Assembly (NCBI GenBank): GCA_947178575.1
Contig: CAMWYX010000011.1
Coordinates: 1 to 52,783, forward strand
Reading direction: 5' to 3'
DNA: 52,783 bases
Source of the DNA: an uncultured Ruminococcus sp.
Lineage (GTDB): Bacteria > Bacillota > Clostridia > Oscillospirales > Ruminococcaceae
In this document: positions 25,237 through 34,546 of the stretch, one piece after another
Layout: every line of letters starts with the position of its first letter
Position numbering within the stretch: the stretch's first letter is position 1
Translations under genes and position numbers: made by a program
Notes under the pieces: generated by a model
Seen by the model: only the letters and a program-made list of their open reading frames with translations
Told to the model about the DNA's origin: nothing
The model's database searches: none

Positions 25237-25977
25237 ATGGCAACAGCAATAATAACAGGTGCATCTCAGGGAATAGGTGCGTGTATAGCGGAACGTCTTG
25301 CAAAGGACGGATTTGATGTTGTAATAAATCACTATCCCAGCGACAGCGACAGGGAAAAAGCTCTTGCCGTTGCTGAGAGATGCAGGACTTACGGCGTAAA
25401 GGCTGAATGTGTACCGGCTGATGTTTCGGATTTCGGTCAGTGCGAAGCTATGGTTAAACAGGTAAAGGCAGAGTTCGGAAGTATTGACGCTCTCGTGAAC
25501 AATGCCGGAATCACAAAGGACGGACTTCTTGCACGTATGAAAGAATCCGATTATGATGCCGTTATTGCGGTCAATCAGAAAAGTGTTTACAATATGATGA
25601 AGCACGTCTGTTCGGTTATGATGAAGCAGAGACACGGCAGAATCGTTAATGTTTCGTCCGTTGCGGGACTTTACGGAAACGCCGGTCAGGTGAATTATTC
25701 CGCCTCTAAGGCGGCAATAATCGGAATGACAAAGACGGTTGCAAAGGAATTCGGCTCACGTAATATCACCTGCAACGCCGTTGCTCCGGGATTTATACAT
25801 ACACCTATGACAGACGTTCTTTCGGAAGAACTCAAAAATAAAATGCTCGGTGCGGTTGCTCTCGGAAGATACGGCGAACCGGAAGAAATAGCGTCTGTTG
25901 TTTCTTTCCTCGTTTCAGATGATTCTTCATACGTGACAGGACAGGTCATAGAAATATCAGGCGGACTTTCAATGTAG
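25237..25977 (+). CDS. fabG: 3-oxoacyl-ACP reductase
   Basis: NADPH-dependent reduction of the keto group, 246 aa, short-chain dehydrogenase fold. TGASQGIG binds the cofactor, NNAG is present, the catalytic Ser lies in NVSSVAGL, and YSASK gives Tyr and Lys. The ATG at 25237 has GGAGGA 10 bases upstream; a TTG three codons earlier abuts the ribosome site and is unlikely. Followed by a 94-bp gap before fabF that contains no visible terminator. Confidence 0.95.
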   Translation: MATAIITGASQGIGACIAERLAKDGFDVVINHYPSDSDREKALAVAERCRTYGVKAECVPADVSDFGQCEAMVKQVKAEFGSIDALVNNAGITKDGLLARMKESDYDAVIAVNQKSVYNMMKHVCSVMMKQRHGRIVNVSSVAGLYGNAGQVNYSASKAAIIGMTKTVAKEFGSRNITCNAVAPGFIHTPMTDVLSEELKNKMLGAVALGRYGEPEEIASVVSFLVSDDSSYVTGQVIEISGGLSM

Positions 25978-26071
25978 TCCCCGATAAGTTCGGATTTTGC
26001 CGAGTTAATATAATTTCGGTTTAAGATAATTTAAGATTAAGACGGATTTGAAAGGATTGATAAAATAGTAT

Positions 26072-27328
26072 ATGGGCAGACGAGTTGTTATTACAGGCAT
26101 GGGAGCTGTTACTCCGCTCGGAACAGGTGTACAGAAGTTCTGGGACGGAATAAAGGCCAATAAAATAGGATTTTCTTATATAGATGCTTTCGATTCCGAA
26201 CGTACAGGAATAAAAATTGCAGGCATTGTAAGGGATTTTGACGAGACAGCCTACTATGACATCAAGGGCTGTTTTGATAAAAAAGAAGCAAAGCGTATGG
26301 ACAGATTCACAAAGTATGCGGTTGTTGCCGCTCACGAAGCTATGGAAGATGCCGGAACAGATTTTTCTGATATTGACCCGTACCGTGCCGGAATTATTGT
26401 CGGTTCGGGAATAGGCGGAATCGACCTCACAATTTCCGAGTATTCAAAATATCTCGAAAAAGGTCCGGGACGTGTATCGCCGTTCTATGTTCCTATGATG
26501 ATAAGTAATATGGCATCGGGAACTATCGCCATGAAAACAGGATTCAGAGGAGCAAATTTTGATATTTCCTCCGCCTGTGCGACAGGTACTCACGCAATCG
26601 GCGAGGCGTTCCGGAAAATAAAGGACGGCTATCTTGATGTGTGTCTTGCCGGAGGTACGGAATGTACATCTCAGGAATTTACATTTGCAGGATTTGCAAA
26701 CATGAAAGCACTTACAAAATCAGGAGACCTTGAAAGAGCCTCTGTTCCGTTTGATGCCGAAAGAAGCGGATTTGTACTCGGTGAGGGAAGCGGAGTTATG
26801 GTTCTGGAGGAATACGAACACGCCAAGGCAAGAGGTGCTGTAATATATGCGGAAGTAGCAGGGTACGGCGCAACAGATGACGGCTATCACATGACTTCAC
26901 CTATGCCGACAGGCAAAGCCGCCGCAATGGGTATGACTCTTGCAATGCAGGAAGCCGGATTAAATCCCTCGGAAATCGATTATATAAACGCTCACGGAAC
27001 TTCAACAGGTCTCAATGACAAGTACGAGACCATAGCTATAAAACTTGCATTCGGCGACGAGGCAAAGAATGTGAAAATCAACTCCACAAAGTCTATGATA
27101 GGTCATCTTCTCGGTGCGGCAGGAGCTGTTGAAGCTATTGTCTGTGCAAAGACAATTCAGGAGGGACTTATTCACGCCACTGTGGGATATAAAGTTCCGG
27201 ACGAACTGTGCGACCTTGATTACTGTGTGAACGGAAATATTGAGCAGGAAGTAAATGCCGCACTGTCAAATTCCCTCGGATTCGGCGGTCATAACGGTAC
27301 TGTCTGCTTTAAAAAGATTGCAGACTGA
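26072..27328 (+). CDS. fabF: Beta-ketoacyl-ACP synthase II
   Basis: Elongating condensing enzyme, 418 aa. Cys-His-His triad: C169 (SSACATGTHA), H308 (NAHGTSTG) and H345 (IGHLLGAAG). N terminus RRVVITGMGAVTPLG is typical. The ribosome site is unusual: AAAGGA ends about 15 bases before the ATG, with an in-frame stop between, so the start is still the first possible one. Weak initiation could set its level relative to its neighbours. Confidence 0.95.
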   Translation: MGRRVVITGMGAVTPLGTGVQKFWDGIKANKIGFSYIDAFDSERTGIKIAGIVRDFDETAYYDIKGCFDKKEAKRMDRFTKYAVVAAHEAMEDAGTDFSDIDPYRAGIIVGSGIGGIDLTISEYSKYLEKGPGRVSPFYVPMMISNMASGTIAMKTGFRGANFDISSACATGTHAIGEAFRKIKDGYLDVCLAGGTECTSQEFTFAGFANMKALTKSGDLERASVPFDAERSGFVLGEGSGVMVLEEYEHAKARGAVIYAEVAGYGATDDGYHMTSPMPTGKAAAMGMTLAMQEAGLNPSEIDYINAHGTSTGLNDKYETIAIKLAFGDEAKNVKINSTKSMIGHLLGAAGAVEAIVCAKTIQEGLIHATVGYKVPDELCDLDYCVNGNIEQEVNAALSNSLGFGGHNGTVCFKKIAD

Positions 27329-27339
27329 GGAGGTCAATA

Positions 27340-27813
27340 ATGGATAATAAACTTCTTGATGTTATTGAGATAGAAGCAATTGAAAAAATTGCCGAAATCG
27401 TTTCAAAGAACGAACTCTCGGAAGTAACTGTGAAAATAAGTGACTGTGTTGTTACAGTCAAGGGAAAAAAGCCTCAGCCTGTATCTCCGGCAATGCCTGT
27501 TCCTATGGGAGTTCCTGCACAGACAGTTTCGGTTCAGGCTCAGACAGTTTCAGATGTTCCGGCTAAACAGGAAATAAAGGGAAATGTTGTTAAATCTCCT
27601 ATTGTCGGAACATTCTATCAGGCACCGTCACCGGATAAACCGCCGTTCGTGAAAGTAGGCGATACTGTGAGAAAAGGCGATGTCATCATGATTATCGAAT
27701 CTATGAAACTCATGAACGAAGTGCAGTCGGAGTTTAACGGCATTGTCGAAAAAATACTGGTTACCGACGGTCAGCCGGTTGAATTTGACCAGCCGATTAT
27801 GATTATCAGCTGA
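27340..27813 (+). CDS. accB: Biotin carboxyl carrier protein of acetyl-CoA carboxylase
   Basis: 157 aa. The C-terminal biotinyl domain has the biotin attachment Lys K123 in ESMKLMNE, with IVGTFYQAPSPDKPPFVKVGD before it. A Pro/Val/Gln-rich linker (about 48-78) joins it to the N-terminal helical part that contacts biotin carboxylase. GAGGAGG stands before the ATG, 11 bases after fabF. It carries the carboxyl group from AccC to AccAD. Confidence 0.95.
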   Translation: MDNKLLDVIEIEAIEKIAEIVSKNELSEVTVKISDCVVTVKGKKPQPVSPAMPVPMGVPAQTVSVQAQTVSDVPAKQEIKGNVVKSPIVGTFYQAPSPDKPPFVKVGDTVRKGDVIMIIESMKLMNEVQSEFNGIVEKILVTDGQPVEFDQPIMIIS

Positions 27814-27848
27814 AAAATCTGAAGCATACGCAAAGAAAGGAGCATAAA

Positions 27849-28289
27849 ATGGCAGAAGTATTAATGAATAAAGAACAGATTATGGAAATTATTCCGCACC
27901 GTGACCCGTTTCTCCTCATTGACGAGGTTATCGAAATGGAAGTCGGCGTGAGAATAAAGGCAAGAAAATATATCAAAGAGGACGAATTCTGGTTCAAGGG
28001 ACATTTTCCGAATTATCCGGTAACTCCGGGCGTTCTTATGGTTGAAATGCTTGCTCAGGCTGGTGCTGTGTGTATGCTTTCCAAGCCGGAATACAGCGGA
28101 AAAATCGGACTTTTCGGCGGAATAGATAAAGCAAAGTTCCGCAGACAGGTAGTTCCGGGAGATGTTCTTGACCTTGATGTCGAGATTATAAAGCAGAGAG
28201 GTCCTGTATCCACGTGCAAGGCACTGGCATCTGTTGACGGAGAAAAGGCTGTTTCATGTGAGATAACCTGCATTATAACAGACAAGTAA
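27849..28289 (+). CDS. fabZ: 3-hydroxyacyl-ACP dehydratase
   Basis: 146 aa, single hot-dog fold. The catalytic His is in the GHFPNYPVTPGVLMVEMLAQAGA motif region, which also has the Glu. PHRDPFLLIDEV is the N-terminal signature. It dehydrates hydroxyacyl-ACP to trans-2-enoyl-ACP. AAAGGAG precedes the ATG. Placed between accB and accC, as in clostridial fab operons. Confidence 0.95.
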   Translation: MAEVLMNKEQIMEIIPHRDPFLLIDEVIEMEVGVRIKARKYIKEDEFWFKGHFPNYPVTPGVLMVEMLAQAGAVCMLSKPEYSGKIGLFGGIDKAKFRRQVVPGDVLDLDVEIIKQRGPVSTCKALASVDGEKAVSCEITCIITDK

Positions 28290-28301
28290 AGGAGCAGGAC
28301 A

Positions 28302-29657
28302 ATGTTTAGTAAAATACTCATTGCCAACCGTGGTGAAATAGCTGTTCGTATTATACGTGCCTGCCGTGAACTCGGAGTGCATTGCACCGCTGTATATTCA
28401 ACAGCGGACAGAACTTCACTTCATGCACAGATTGCCGATGAAGCAGTCTGCATAGGACCTCCGGCAACGAAGGACAGCTATCTCAATATGAATGCGATAA
28501 TACAGGCGGCTCACAATGTCGGTGCGGAAGCCATACACCCCGGATTCGGATTTTTGTCCGAAAATGCAGAATTTGCACGGCTGTGTGAAAAAAACGGAAT
28601 AGTTTTTATCGGGCCGTCATATGAATCTATCGAGATGCTCGGAAACAAGGCAGCGGCTAAAGAATCTATGGCATCTGCCGGAGTTCCGGTTATTCCCGGT
28701 TCAAAGGGAGCTGTAGGAAGTATTGAAGAAGCACGCAAAGTAGCCGAAAAATGCGGTTATCCCGTATTGGTCAAAGCCTCTGCCGGCGGAGGCGGACGAG
28801 GAATACGGCGTGTGGATTCTCCGGAAGAACTTGAATCACAGATTATCGCTGCACAGCAGGAAGCAAAGAACTTTTTCGGCGATGATACAATATACATCGA
28901 GAAATTTCTCGTTAATCCGCATCATGTCGAAATTCAGATAATGGCGGATAAATCCGGAAACTGTATATATCTCGGCGAACGTGACTGTTCTATGCAGAGA
29001 CGGAATCAGAAAGTTCTTGAGGAATGTCCCAGTCCCGTTGTTTCTCCGGAACTCCGCAAAAAAATGGGAAAATCTGCCGTTGCGGCTGCAAAGCAGTGCG
29101 GATATTATAATGCCGGAACTATTGAGTTCCTCGTGGACGAAAACCGTGATTTCTACTTCATGGAAATGAATACCAGAATACAGGTTGAACACCCCATAAC
29201 AGAAGAAGTTACAGGTTTTGACCTCGTAAAAGCACAGATAGAAGTCGCAGCAGGTATGCCCCTGAATATAACCCAGAACGATGTCAGGCTTACCGGTCAT
29301 GCGATAGAATGCCGTATAAATGCGGAGAATCCTGATTTGAATTTCCGTCCGTCCCCTGGTACTATAAATGCTCTGTATGTTCCGGGAGGTCCGGGAATAC
29401 GTATTGACGGTGCAGTATATCAGGGATATACGATTACTCCGTATTATGATTCCATGATAAGCAAGCTGATAGTACACGGTTCTGACCGTGATGAGGCTAT
29501 CAGAAAAATGCGTTGGGCATTGTCGGAATTTATCGTTGACGGAGTTGATACAAATATCGACTTCCAGCTTGAAATAATAAAACGTCCGGAATTTATCAGC
29601 GGAAACTATGACAACGGATTCCTTAACCGATATATGGAAAAAAGAAATAAGGGGTGA
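28302..29657 (+). CDS. accC: Biotin carboxylase subunit of acetyl-CoA carboxylase
   Basis: 451 aa, ATP-grasp enzyme that carboxylates biotin on AccB. It begins FSKILIANRGEIAVRIIRAC. The glycine-rich ATP loop KASAGGGGRGIR, EKFLVNPHHVEIQI, GERDCSMQRRNQKVLEE and MEMNTRIQVEHPITEEVTG are all intact. The length fits a stand-alone subunit without fused BCCP. Its stop overlaps the accD ribosome site. Confidence 0.97.
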   Translation: MFSKILIANRGEIAVRIIRACRELGVHCTAVYSTADRTSLHAQIADEAVCIGPPATKDSYLNMNAIIQAAHNVGAEAIHPGFGFLSENAEFARLCEKNGIVFIGPSYESIEMLGNKAAAKESMASAGVPVIPGSKGAVGSIEEARKVAEKCGYPVLVKASAGGGGRGIRRVDSPEELESQIIAAQQEAKNFFGDDTIYIEKFLVNPHHVEIQIMADKSGNCIYLGERDCSMQRRNQKVLEECPSPVVSPELRKKMGKSAVAAAKQCGYYNAGTIEFLVDENRDFYFMEMNTRIQVEHPITEEVTGFDLVKAQIEVAAGMPLNITQNDVRLTGHAIECRINAENPDLNFRPSPGTINALYVPGGPGIRIDGAVYQGYTITPYYDSMISKLIVHGSDRDEAIRKMRWALSEFIVDGVDTNIDFQLEIIKRPEFISGNYDNGFLNRYMEKRNKG

Positions 29658-29662
29658 TGACG

Positions 29663-30505
29663 ATGTTTGAAGATTTTTTTAACGTTGTGAAGCTCCGTTT
29701 CAACGGCAGCGAGGACAGCAGTGTTCCGATGTTCAAATGTCCACGCTGTCAGGGAAATTCCCCCCTCGACCGCTATGAGGAGCTGAACAGGGTTTGTCCG
29801 AACTGTAATTATCACGGCAGACTTTCAGCTCCGCAAAGAATAGCCATTACGGCAGACAAAGACAGCTTCTGTGAATTTGATTCCGATATGATAAGCTGTG
29901 ACCCGATAGACTTTCCGGATTATCCCGAAAAACAGGAGGAAATTCGTGAATCAACCGGACTGAAAGATGCTGTTATTACCGGTACGGCTGAAATTCGGGG
30001 AATAAAGACAGTCATAGGAGTTATGGATTCACGCTACATGATGGCATCTATGGGAAGCGTAGTCGGCGAAAAAATAACCCGTGCCTTTGAATACGCAACC
30101 GATAACGGACTTCCGGTAATTATGTTTACAGCTTCGGGCGGTGCACGTATGCAGGAGGGAATAGTTTCCCTTATGCAGATGGCAAAAACATCGGGTGCAG
30201 TAAAACGTCACAGCGACAACGGCGGATTATATATTACAGTTCTTACCGACCCTACCACCGGCGGAGTTACGGCGAGCTTTGCGTCTCTGGGCGATATTAT
30301 CATAGCAGAGCCGAAAATTCTTATAGGATTCGCAGGAAGACGTGTTATTGAAAGTACCATGCGTCAGAGACTTCCGGAAGATTTTCAGCTTGCGGAATTT
30401 ATGCAGGATAAGGGATTCATTGACATGATTGTTGAACGGCGCAGAATGAGAAGTACACTCGCTCATCTTCTGGCACTTCACGGATTCGGGGAAAAGGGGG
30501 TCTGA
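29663..30505 (+). CDS. accD: Acetyl-CoA carboxylase carboxyltransferase, beta subunit
   Basis: 280 aa. N-terminal zinc ribbon C26-x2-C29...C45-x2-C48, then the crotonase-like carboxyltransferase fold (FTASGGARMQEGIVSLMQM, DPTTGGVTASFA and IGFAGRRVIEST). I chose ATG 29663, which has AAGGGGTGA 5 bases upstream. The GTG and ATG at 29654 and 29657 lie inside that site. Coupled to accC by overlap. Confidence 0.95.
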   Translation: MFEDFFNVVKLRFNGSEDSSVPMFKCPRCQGNSPLDRYEELNRVCPNCNYHGRLSAPQRIAITADKDSFCEFDSDMISCDPIDFPDYPEKQEEIRESTGLKDAVITGTAEIRGIKTVIGVMDSRYMMASMGSVVGEKITRAFEYATDNGLPVIMFTASGGARMQEGIVSLMQMAKTSGAVKRHSDNGGLYITVLTDPTTGGVTASFASLGDIIIAEPKILIGFAGRRVIESTMRQRLPEDFQLAEFMQDKGFIDMIVERRRMRSTLAHLLALHGFGEKGV

Positions 30506-30508
30506 ATT

Positions 30509-31315
30509 TTGGAAAACAATAAAACTGCATGGGAACGGCTTTCGCTTGTCCACACAAAAGGCAGACCGACTATACGGGATTATATACCTCTTATTTTTAC
30601 GGATTTCTATGAACTGCACGGCGACCGGTATTTCGGCGATGACCATGCTGTTATGGGAGGAATTGCCCGTCTTGACGGCAGACCGGTTACAGTTATTGCA
30701 CAGGTCAAAGGAAGAAATATAAACGAAAACAAGGACTGTAATTTCGCTATGCCTTTGCCGGAGGGCTACAGAAAAGCTCTCAGGCTTGCAAAACAGGCGG
30801 AAAAATTTCATCGCCCTGTTATATGCTTTATCGATACCCCCGGAGCAAATGCCGGAATGGCAGCGGAAGAACGTGGTCAGGGAGAAGCTATCGCCCGTAA
30901 TATCGCAGAATTTATGACGCTCCGCACACCTATAATATCAGTGGTTCTCGGCGAGGGCGGAAGCGGAGGCGCACTTGCACTCGGTGTATGCGATGAGCTT
31001 GCAATGCTCGAAAATGCACAGTATTCCGTTGTGTCTCCACGTGGATTTGCAAGTATTCTCTGGAAAGATGCTTCCCGTGAGGAAGAAGCCTGCAATATCA
31101 TGCAGGTTACGGCAGACGATATGGTCAGACTCGGCGTTGCAGAGACAGTTATTGAAGAACCTCTCGGCGGTGCACATAACGATTTATACAAAATTTCGGA
31201 AAATATAAAGGAATATTTGTCACTCAAAATCAAAGAAAAATGCCAAAAAGGTATTGACGAATTGCTAAAAGAACGCTATACTAAGTTTAGAAAGATTGGC
31301 GAGTTCATGGAATAA
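30509..31315 (+). CDS. accA: Acetyl-CoA carboxylase carboxyltransferase, alpha subunit
   Basis: 268 aa from a TTG start at 30509, supported by AAGGGGG 8 bases upstream and by homology starting at once (AWERLSLVHTKGRPTIRDYI). Motifs: ELHGDRYFGDDHAVMGGIA, PGANAGMAAEERGQGEAIA and GEGGSGGALALG. It lacks the longer N-terminal helix of the E. coli protein (319 aa), as usual in Firmicutes. It completes acetyl-CoA carboxylase with accB, accC and accD of the same operon. Confidence 0.94.
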   Translation: MENNKTAWERLSLVHTKGRPTIRDYIPLIFTDFYELHGDRYFGDDHAVMGGIARLDGRPVTVIAQVKGRNINENKDCNFAMPLPEGYRKALRLAKQAEKFHRPVICFIDTPGANAGMAAEERGQGEAIARNIAEFMTLRTPIISVVLGEGGSGGALALGVCDELAMLENAQYSVVSPRGFASILWKDASREEEACNIMQVTADDMVRLGVAETVIEEPLGGAHNDLYKISENIKEYLSLKIKEKCQKGIDELLKERYTKFRKIGEFME

Positions 31316-31366
31316 GCCAGTTTGTTCAAATATCCTAAAGAATAAATTGAATCGGAGGAAAAAATT

Positions 31367-31603
31367 ATGGTATTTGACAAGGTTAAAGAAATTATTATCG
31401 AACAGCTTGACGTTGAGGAAGACGCTGTTACACCAGAGGCTAATATTCAGGACGACCTCGGCGCAGATTCACTTGACATTGTTGACCTTATTCAGACAAT
31501 CGAGGACGAGTATGATATTACTATTCCGGACGAAGCTGTTGAGGAAATCAAGGTTGTAGGCGACATAGTTTCATATATCGAGAAAAATACAGACGCTGAA
31601 TAA
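31367..31603 (+). CDS. acpP: Acyl carrier protein
   Basis: 78 aa, acidic. The 4'-phosphopantetheine Ser is S35 in [19 protein letters not shown] before the ATG is a strong ribosome site, as expected for an abundant protein. It is the last gene of the fab operon, followed by a terminator. In many Firmicutes acpP stands early in the operon or after plsX, so the final position is slightly unusual. Confidence 0.95.
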   Translation: MVFDKVKEIIIEQLDVEEDAVTPEANIQDDLGADSLDIVDLIQTIEDEYDITIPDEAVEEIKVVGDIVSYIEKNTDAE

Positions 31604-31634
31604 TCAGGAGTTACGGATTTTTTGTCCGGCTCTC

Positions 31635-31672
31635 AACCTGTATCTGCGGATATTCCGTAGATACAGGTTTTT
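31635..31672 (+). terminator. Terminator of the fab operon
   Basis: A strong stem AACCTGTATCTGCGGA with its near-complement and a T tract, about 30 bases after the acpP stop. Confidence 0.9.
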
Positions 31673-31705
31673 ATTATTATGTTAGCAATGACTAATTAAG
31701 TGTCC

Positions 31706-31734
31706 TTGCAATTTCAGCCGTTTTGTGATATAAT
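31706..31734 (+). promoter_or_regulatory. Promoter of the oxoacid oxidoreductase operon
   Basis: TTGCAA at 31706-31711, a 17-bp spacer and TATAAT at 31729-31734 with extended TGTGA. Confidence 0.75.
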
Positions 31735-31769
31735 AAATTTGTAGTGCTGTATTTCAGGAGGTTATGTTA

Positions 31770-32432
31770 ATGATTAAAAAAATTACTGTCATTACCGGTC
31801 ATTACGGTACAGGAAAAACCAATTTTTCAGTGAATCTTGCACTGAACGCCTCTCGGAACGGTGAAAAAATCACCGTTGTTGACCTCGACCTTGTGAACCC
31901 TTATTTCCGTACAGCTGATTTCAGGGAGCTTTTCGCTGAAAATTCAATTGAACTCATCGCTCCCGATTTTGCAAACAGTAATCTTGATGTTCCGTCTGTA
32001 CAGTTCGACCTCGGATACCTTGCCGGTCAGGACAGAAAACTGATAATCGATGTCGGCGGTGATGATGCCGGTGCGTTCGCTCTCGGAAGATTTGCGGATT
32101 CGCTCAATGCGTACAATACCGAACTTGATATGTTGTATATCATAAATCAGAGACGTAATCTCACGGAAAATTCCGATGATGCCGTTTCTCTCATGTATGA
32201 GATTGAAACAGCTTCCCGAATGAAACATACTGCAATTGTGAACAATACCAATCTCGGCTATGAGACAACAGCTGAGATTATTATGCAGTCATCTGATTTT
32301 GCGAGGGAAGTTTCCTCACAAACCGGACTTCCGCTCCGCTGGACAACCTGTCCGGCAGAACTGGCAGAAAAACTCAGTATTCCGGATATTTTTCCCGTGA
32401 ATATCTACGTCAGACCGTTATGGTGCATTTGA
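31770..32432 (+). CDS. P-loop ATP-binding protein of the oxidoreductase operon
   Basis: 220 aa, no signal peptide. P-loop GHYGTGKTNFS near the N terminus, then VVDLDLVNPYFRTADFRE (Walker A'-like Asp) and LIIDVGGDDAGA (Walker B), as in the MinD/Mrp/ParA class. I chose ATG 31770 because AGGAGG lies 8 bases upstream, against 2 for the ATG at 31764. It is first in an operon with a ferredoxin and the three oxidoreductase subunits. Mrp-like relatives handle Fe-S clusters, so a maturation role is possible, but there is no CxxC pair here and the role is unproven. Confidence 0.75.
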   Translation: MIKKITVITGHYGTGKTNFSVNLALNASRNGEKITVVDLDLVNPYFRTADFRELFAENSIELIAPDFANSNLDVPSVQFDLGYLAGQDRKLIIDVGGDDAGAFALGRFADSLNAYNTELDMLYIINQRRNLTENSDDAVSLMYEIETASRMKHTAIVNNTNLGYETTAEIIMQSSDFAREVSSQTGLPLRWTTCPAELAEKLSIPDIFPVNIYVRPLWCI

Positions 32433-32497
32433 TTAATTATAAAATTCCGTAAAAAAATAAATACTGATTTTATAAAAATGAAAAGGAGGTGTCAAGA

Positions 32498-32704
32498 ATG
32501 GCAAAAATGACTGTTATTACTGAAAGATGTAAGGGCTGTGGTCTCTGTGCCGATGCCTGTCCTAAAAAAATTGTCGCTCTCCAGAAAGAGAAACGCAATA
32601 AAAAAGGCTATTTTTACGCTGTCTGCACAAGTCAGGAATCATGTATAAGCTGTGCAATGTGTGCCACCATGTGTCCCGACTGTGCTATTATAATTGAAAA
32701 ATAA
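32498..32704 (+). CDS. 2[4Fe-4S] ferredoxin subunit of 2-oxoacid oxidoreductase
   Basis: 68 aa from ATG 32498 (AAAGGAGGTG 7 bases before). Two cluster motifs, CKGCGLCADACPKK and CISCAMCATMCPDC. It corresponds to the delta subunit (KorD/VorD) that passes electrons from the TPP subunit to free ferredoxin. It sits 31 bp before korA. Confidence 0.92.
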   Translation: MAKMTVITERCKGCGLCADACPKKIVALQKEKRNKKGYFYAVCTSQESCISCAMCATMCPDCAIIIEK

Positions 32705-32735
32705 TTCAAAAATATCGAAAGGAGCTGTAAAAGCT

Positions 32736-33794
32736 TTGGAAAGAAATCTCATGAAAGGCAATGAAGCCATTGCCGAAGCCGCTATCCGTGCCGGCTGTAA
32801 ATGCTTCTTCGGATACCCTATCACTCCGCAGACAGAACTTGCCGCATATATGGCGAAGCGTATGCACAAGGCAGGAGGCGTATTTCTTCAGGCGGAATCC
32901 GAAATCGCCGCAATAAATATGGTTCTTGGTGCTGCCTCTACCGGAGTACGTGCAATGACATCTTCATCATCTCCGGGACTTTCCCTTAAAAGCGAGGGAA
33001 TCTCATACATAGCCGGTTCAGATGTTCCTGCCGTTATCATCAACGTTCAGCGTGGAGGTCCGGGACTTGGCGGAATCCAGCCGTCTCAGGCGGATTACTG
33101 GCAGGCTACAAAAGCCCTCGGACACGGCGACTTTCATCTTCTCGTATTTGCACCAGCATCTGTTCAGGAAATGGTTGATATGGTTGTCAAAGCATTCGAC
33201 AAGGCTGACGAATACCGTATGCCGGCTATGATTCTCGCCGACGGTCTGCTCGGTCAGATGATGGAGCCTGTATCGTTCCCTGAAATAAATCCCGATGCTC
33301 ACGATAAAAACGGCTGGGCTGCAAACGGTCACGGAAACAAGCGTGAACATCATATTATCAATTCCCTCTATCTCAAGCCCGATGAACTTGAAAATTCCGT
33401 TACGGAACGTTTCGCAAGATATGACATGATAAAGGAAAAAGAAACCGATGCAGAACTCTATCTTACCGAGGACTGCGATATTCTTCTGTGTGCATTCGGA
33501 GCAACGGCACGTGTTGTAAAATCCGCCGTGAACGAGGCAAGAATGCAGGGAATAAAAGCCGGTATGTTCCGCCCGAAAACTCTCTGGCCGTTCCCTGTAA
33601 AAGAAATAAATAAGGCTTCCGAAAATGCCAGAATGCTCCTTAGCGTTGAAATGTCAATGGGTCAGATGATAGACGATATAAAGCTCGCCATAAACTGCTC
33701 GAAGCCTGTGGGATTCTACGGACGTACAGGCGGTGTTATTCCTACCCCTGCCGAGGTGCTGGCAGAAATCAAAAAAGCCGGAGGTGCTGAATAA
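32736..33794 (+). CDS. korA: 2-oxoacid:ferredoxin oxidoreductase, alpha subunit
   Basis: 352 aa. N-terminal pyrimidine-binding domain (EAAIRAGCKCFFGYPITPQTE, SSSSPGLSLKSEGISY, VNVQRGGPGLGG-like text), then the transketolase C-terminal domain (FGATARVVKSAV and FRPKTLWPFP). The start is a TTG at 32736: AAAGGAG lies 11 bases upstream, whereas the first ATG (32751) is 26 bases away. With the beta and gamma subunits it converts a 2-oxoacid plus CoA to acyl-CoA, CO2 and reduced ferredoxin. The 2-oxoglutarate and branched-chain (VOR) enzymes cannot be separated by eye, so korA is provisional. Confidence 0.88.
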   Translation: MERNLMKGNEAIAEAAIRAGCKCFFGYPITPQTELAAYMAKRMHKAGGVFLQAESEIAAINMVLGAASTGVRAMTSSSSPGLSLKSEGISYIAGSDVPAVIINVQRGGPGLGGIQPSQADYWQATKALGHGDFHLLVFAPASVQEMVDMVVKAFDKADEYRMPAMILADGLLGQMMEPVSFPEINPDAHDKNGWAANGHGNKREHHIINSLYLKPDELENSVTERFARYDMIKEKETDAELYLTEDCDILLCAFGATARVVKSAVNEARMQGIKAGMFRPKTLWPFPVKEINKASENARMLLSVEMSMGQMIDDIKLAINCSKPVGFYGRTGGVIPTPAEVLAEIKKAGGAE

Positions 33795-34546
33795 TGGCTG
33801 TTGTATTTGAAAGACCAAAGGCACTTATTGATGTGCCGACACATTACTGTCCCGGCTGTACTCATGGTATAGTTCACCGCCTTGTCGCCGAGGTAATCGA
33901 CGAAATGGGTATCGAGGGCGAAACAATCGGAATCTGTCCTGTAGGCTGTTCCGTTATGGCTTACGATTATTTCGGCTGTGATATGATTGAAGCTCCACAC
34001 GGACGAGCTCCGGCTGTTGCAACAGGCGTAAAAAGAACGAATCCGGATAAATTCGTTTTTACATATCAGGGTGACGGCGACCTTGCGGCTATCGGTACTG
34101 CCGAAACCGTCCACGCTGCAACAAGAGGCGAAAATATCGTAATTATATTTATAAACAATACAATTTACGGAATGACAGGCGGTCAGATGGCACCCACAAC
34201 TCTTCCGGGACAGATTACGCAGACCACACCTTTCGGACGTGATACACAGCTTGCCGGATTCCCTGTAAGAGTATGTGAAATGCTTTCCACGCTCACAGGA
34301 ACGGCATACGCTCACCGTGTTTCAGTTGACAGTGTTCCGCACGTCCGTGAAACAAAAAAGGCCATACGCAAGGCTTTTGAGATACAGAAAGCAAAAAAAG
34401 GATTCTCAATTATCGAGATACTTTCGACGTGTCCGACAAACTGGGGACTTACTCCGTCCGAAGCTATAAAGCGTCTCCGTGACGAAATGATTCCCTATTA
34501 TCCGCTCGGCGTATACAAGGATACAACAGAGGAGGGCAATAAATAA
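33794..34546 (+). CDS. korB: 2-oxoacid:ferredoxin oxidoreductase, beta (TPP) subunit
   Basis: 250 aa. CPGCTHG at the N terminus and the TPP/Mg motif GDGDLAAIG...[16 protein letters not shown] are the family hallmarks. It binds thiamine diphosphate, decarboxylates the oxoacid, and holds a [4Fe-4S] cluster through Cys residues such as those in CPGC and CPVGC. One-base overlaps with both neighbours (TAATG) show tight coupling. Substrate choice (2-oxoglutarate or branched-chain oxoacids) is open. Confidence 0.9.
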   Translation: MAVVFERPKALIDVPTHYCPGCTHGIVHRLVAEVIDEMGIEGETIGICPVGCSVMAYDYFGCDMIEAPHGRAPAVATGVKRTNPDKFVFTYQGDGDLAAIGTAETVHAATRGENIVIIFINNTIYGMTGGQMAPTTLPGQITQTTPFGRDTQLAGFPVRVCEMLSTLTGTAYAHRVSVDSVPHVRETKKAIRKAFEIQKAKKGFSIIEILSTCPTNWGLTPSEAIKRLRDEMIPYYPLGVYKDTTEEGNK

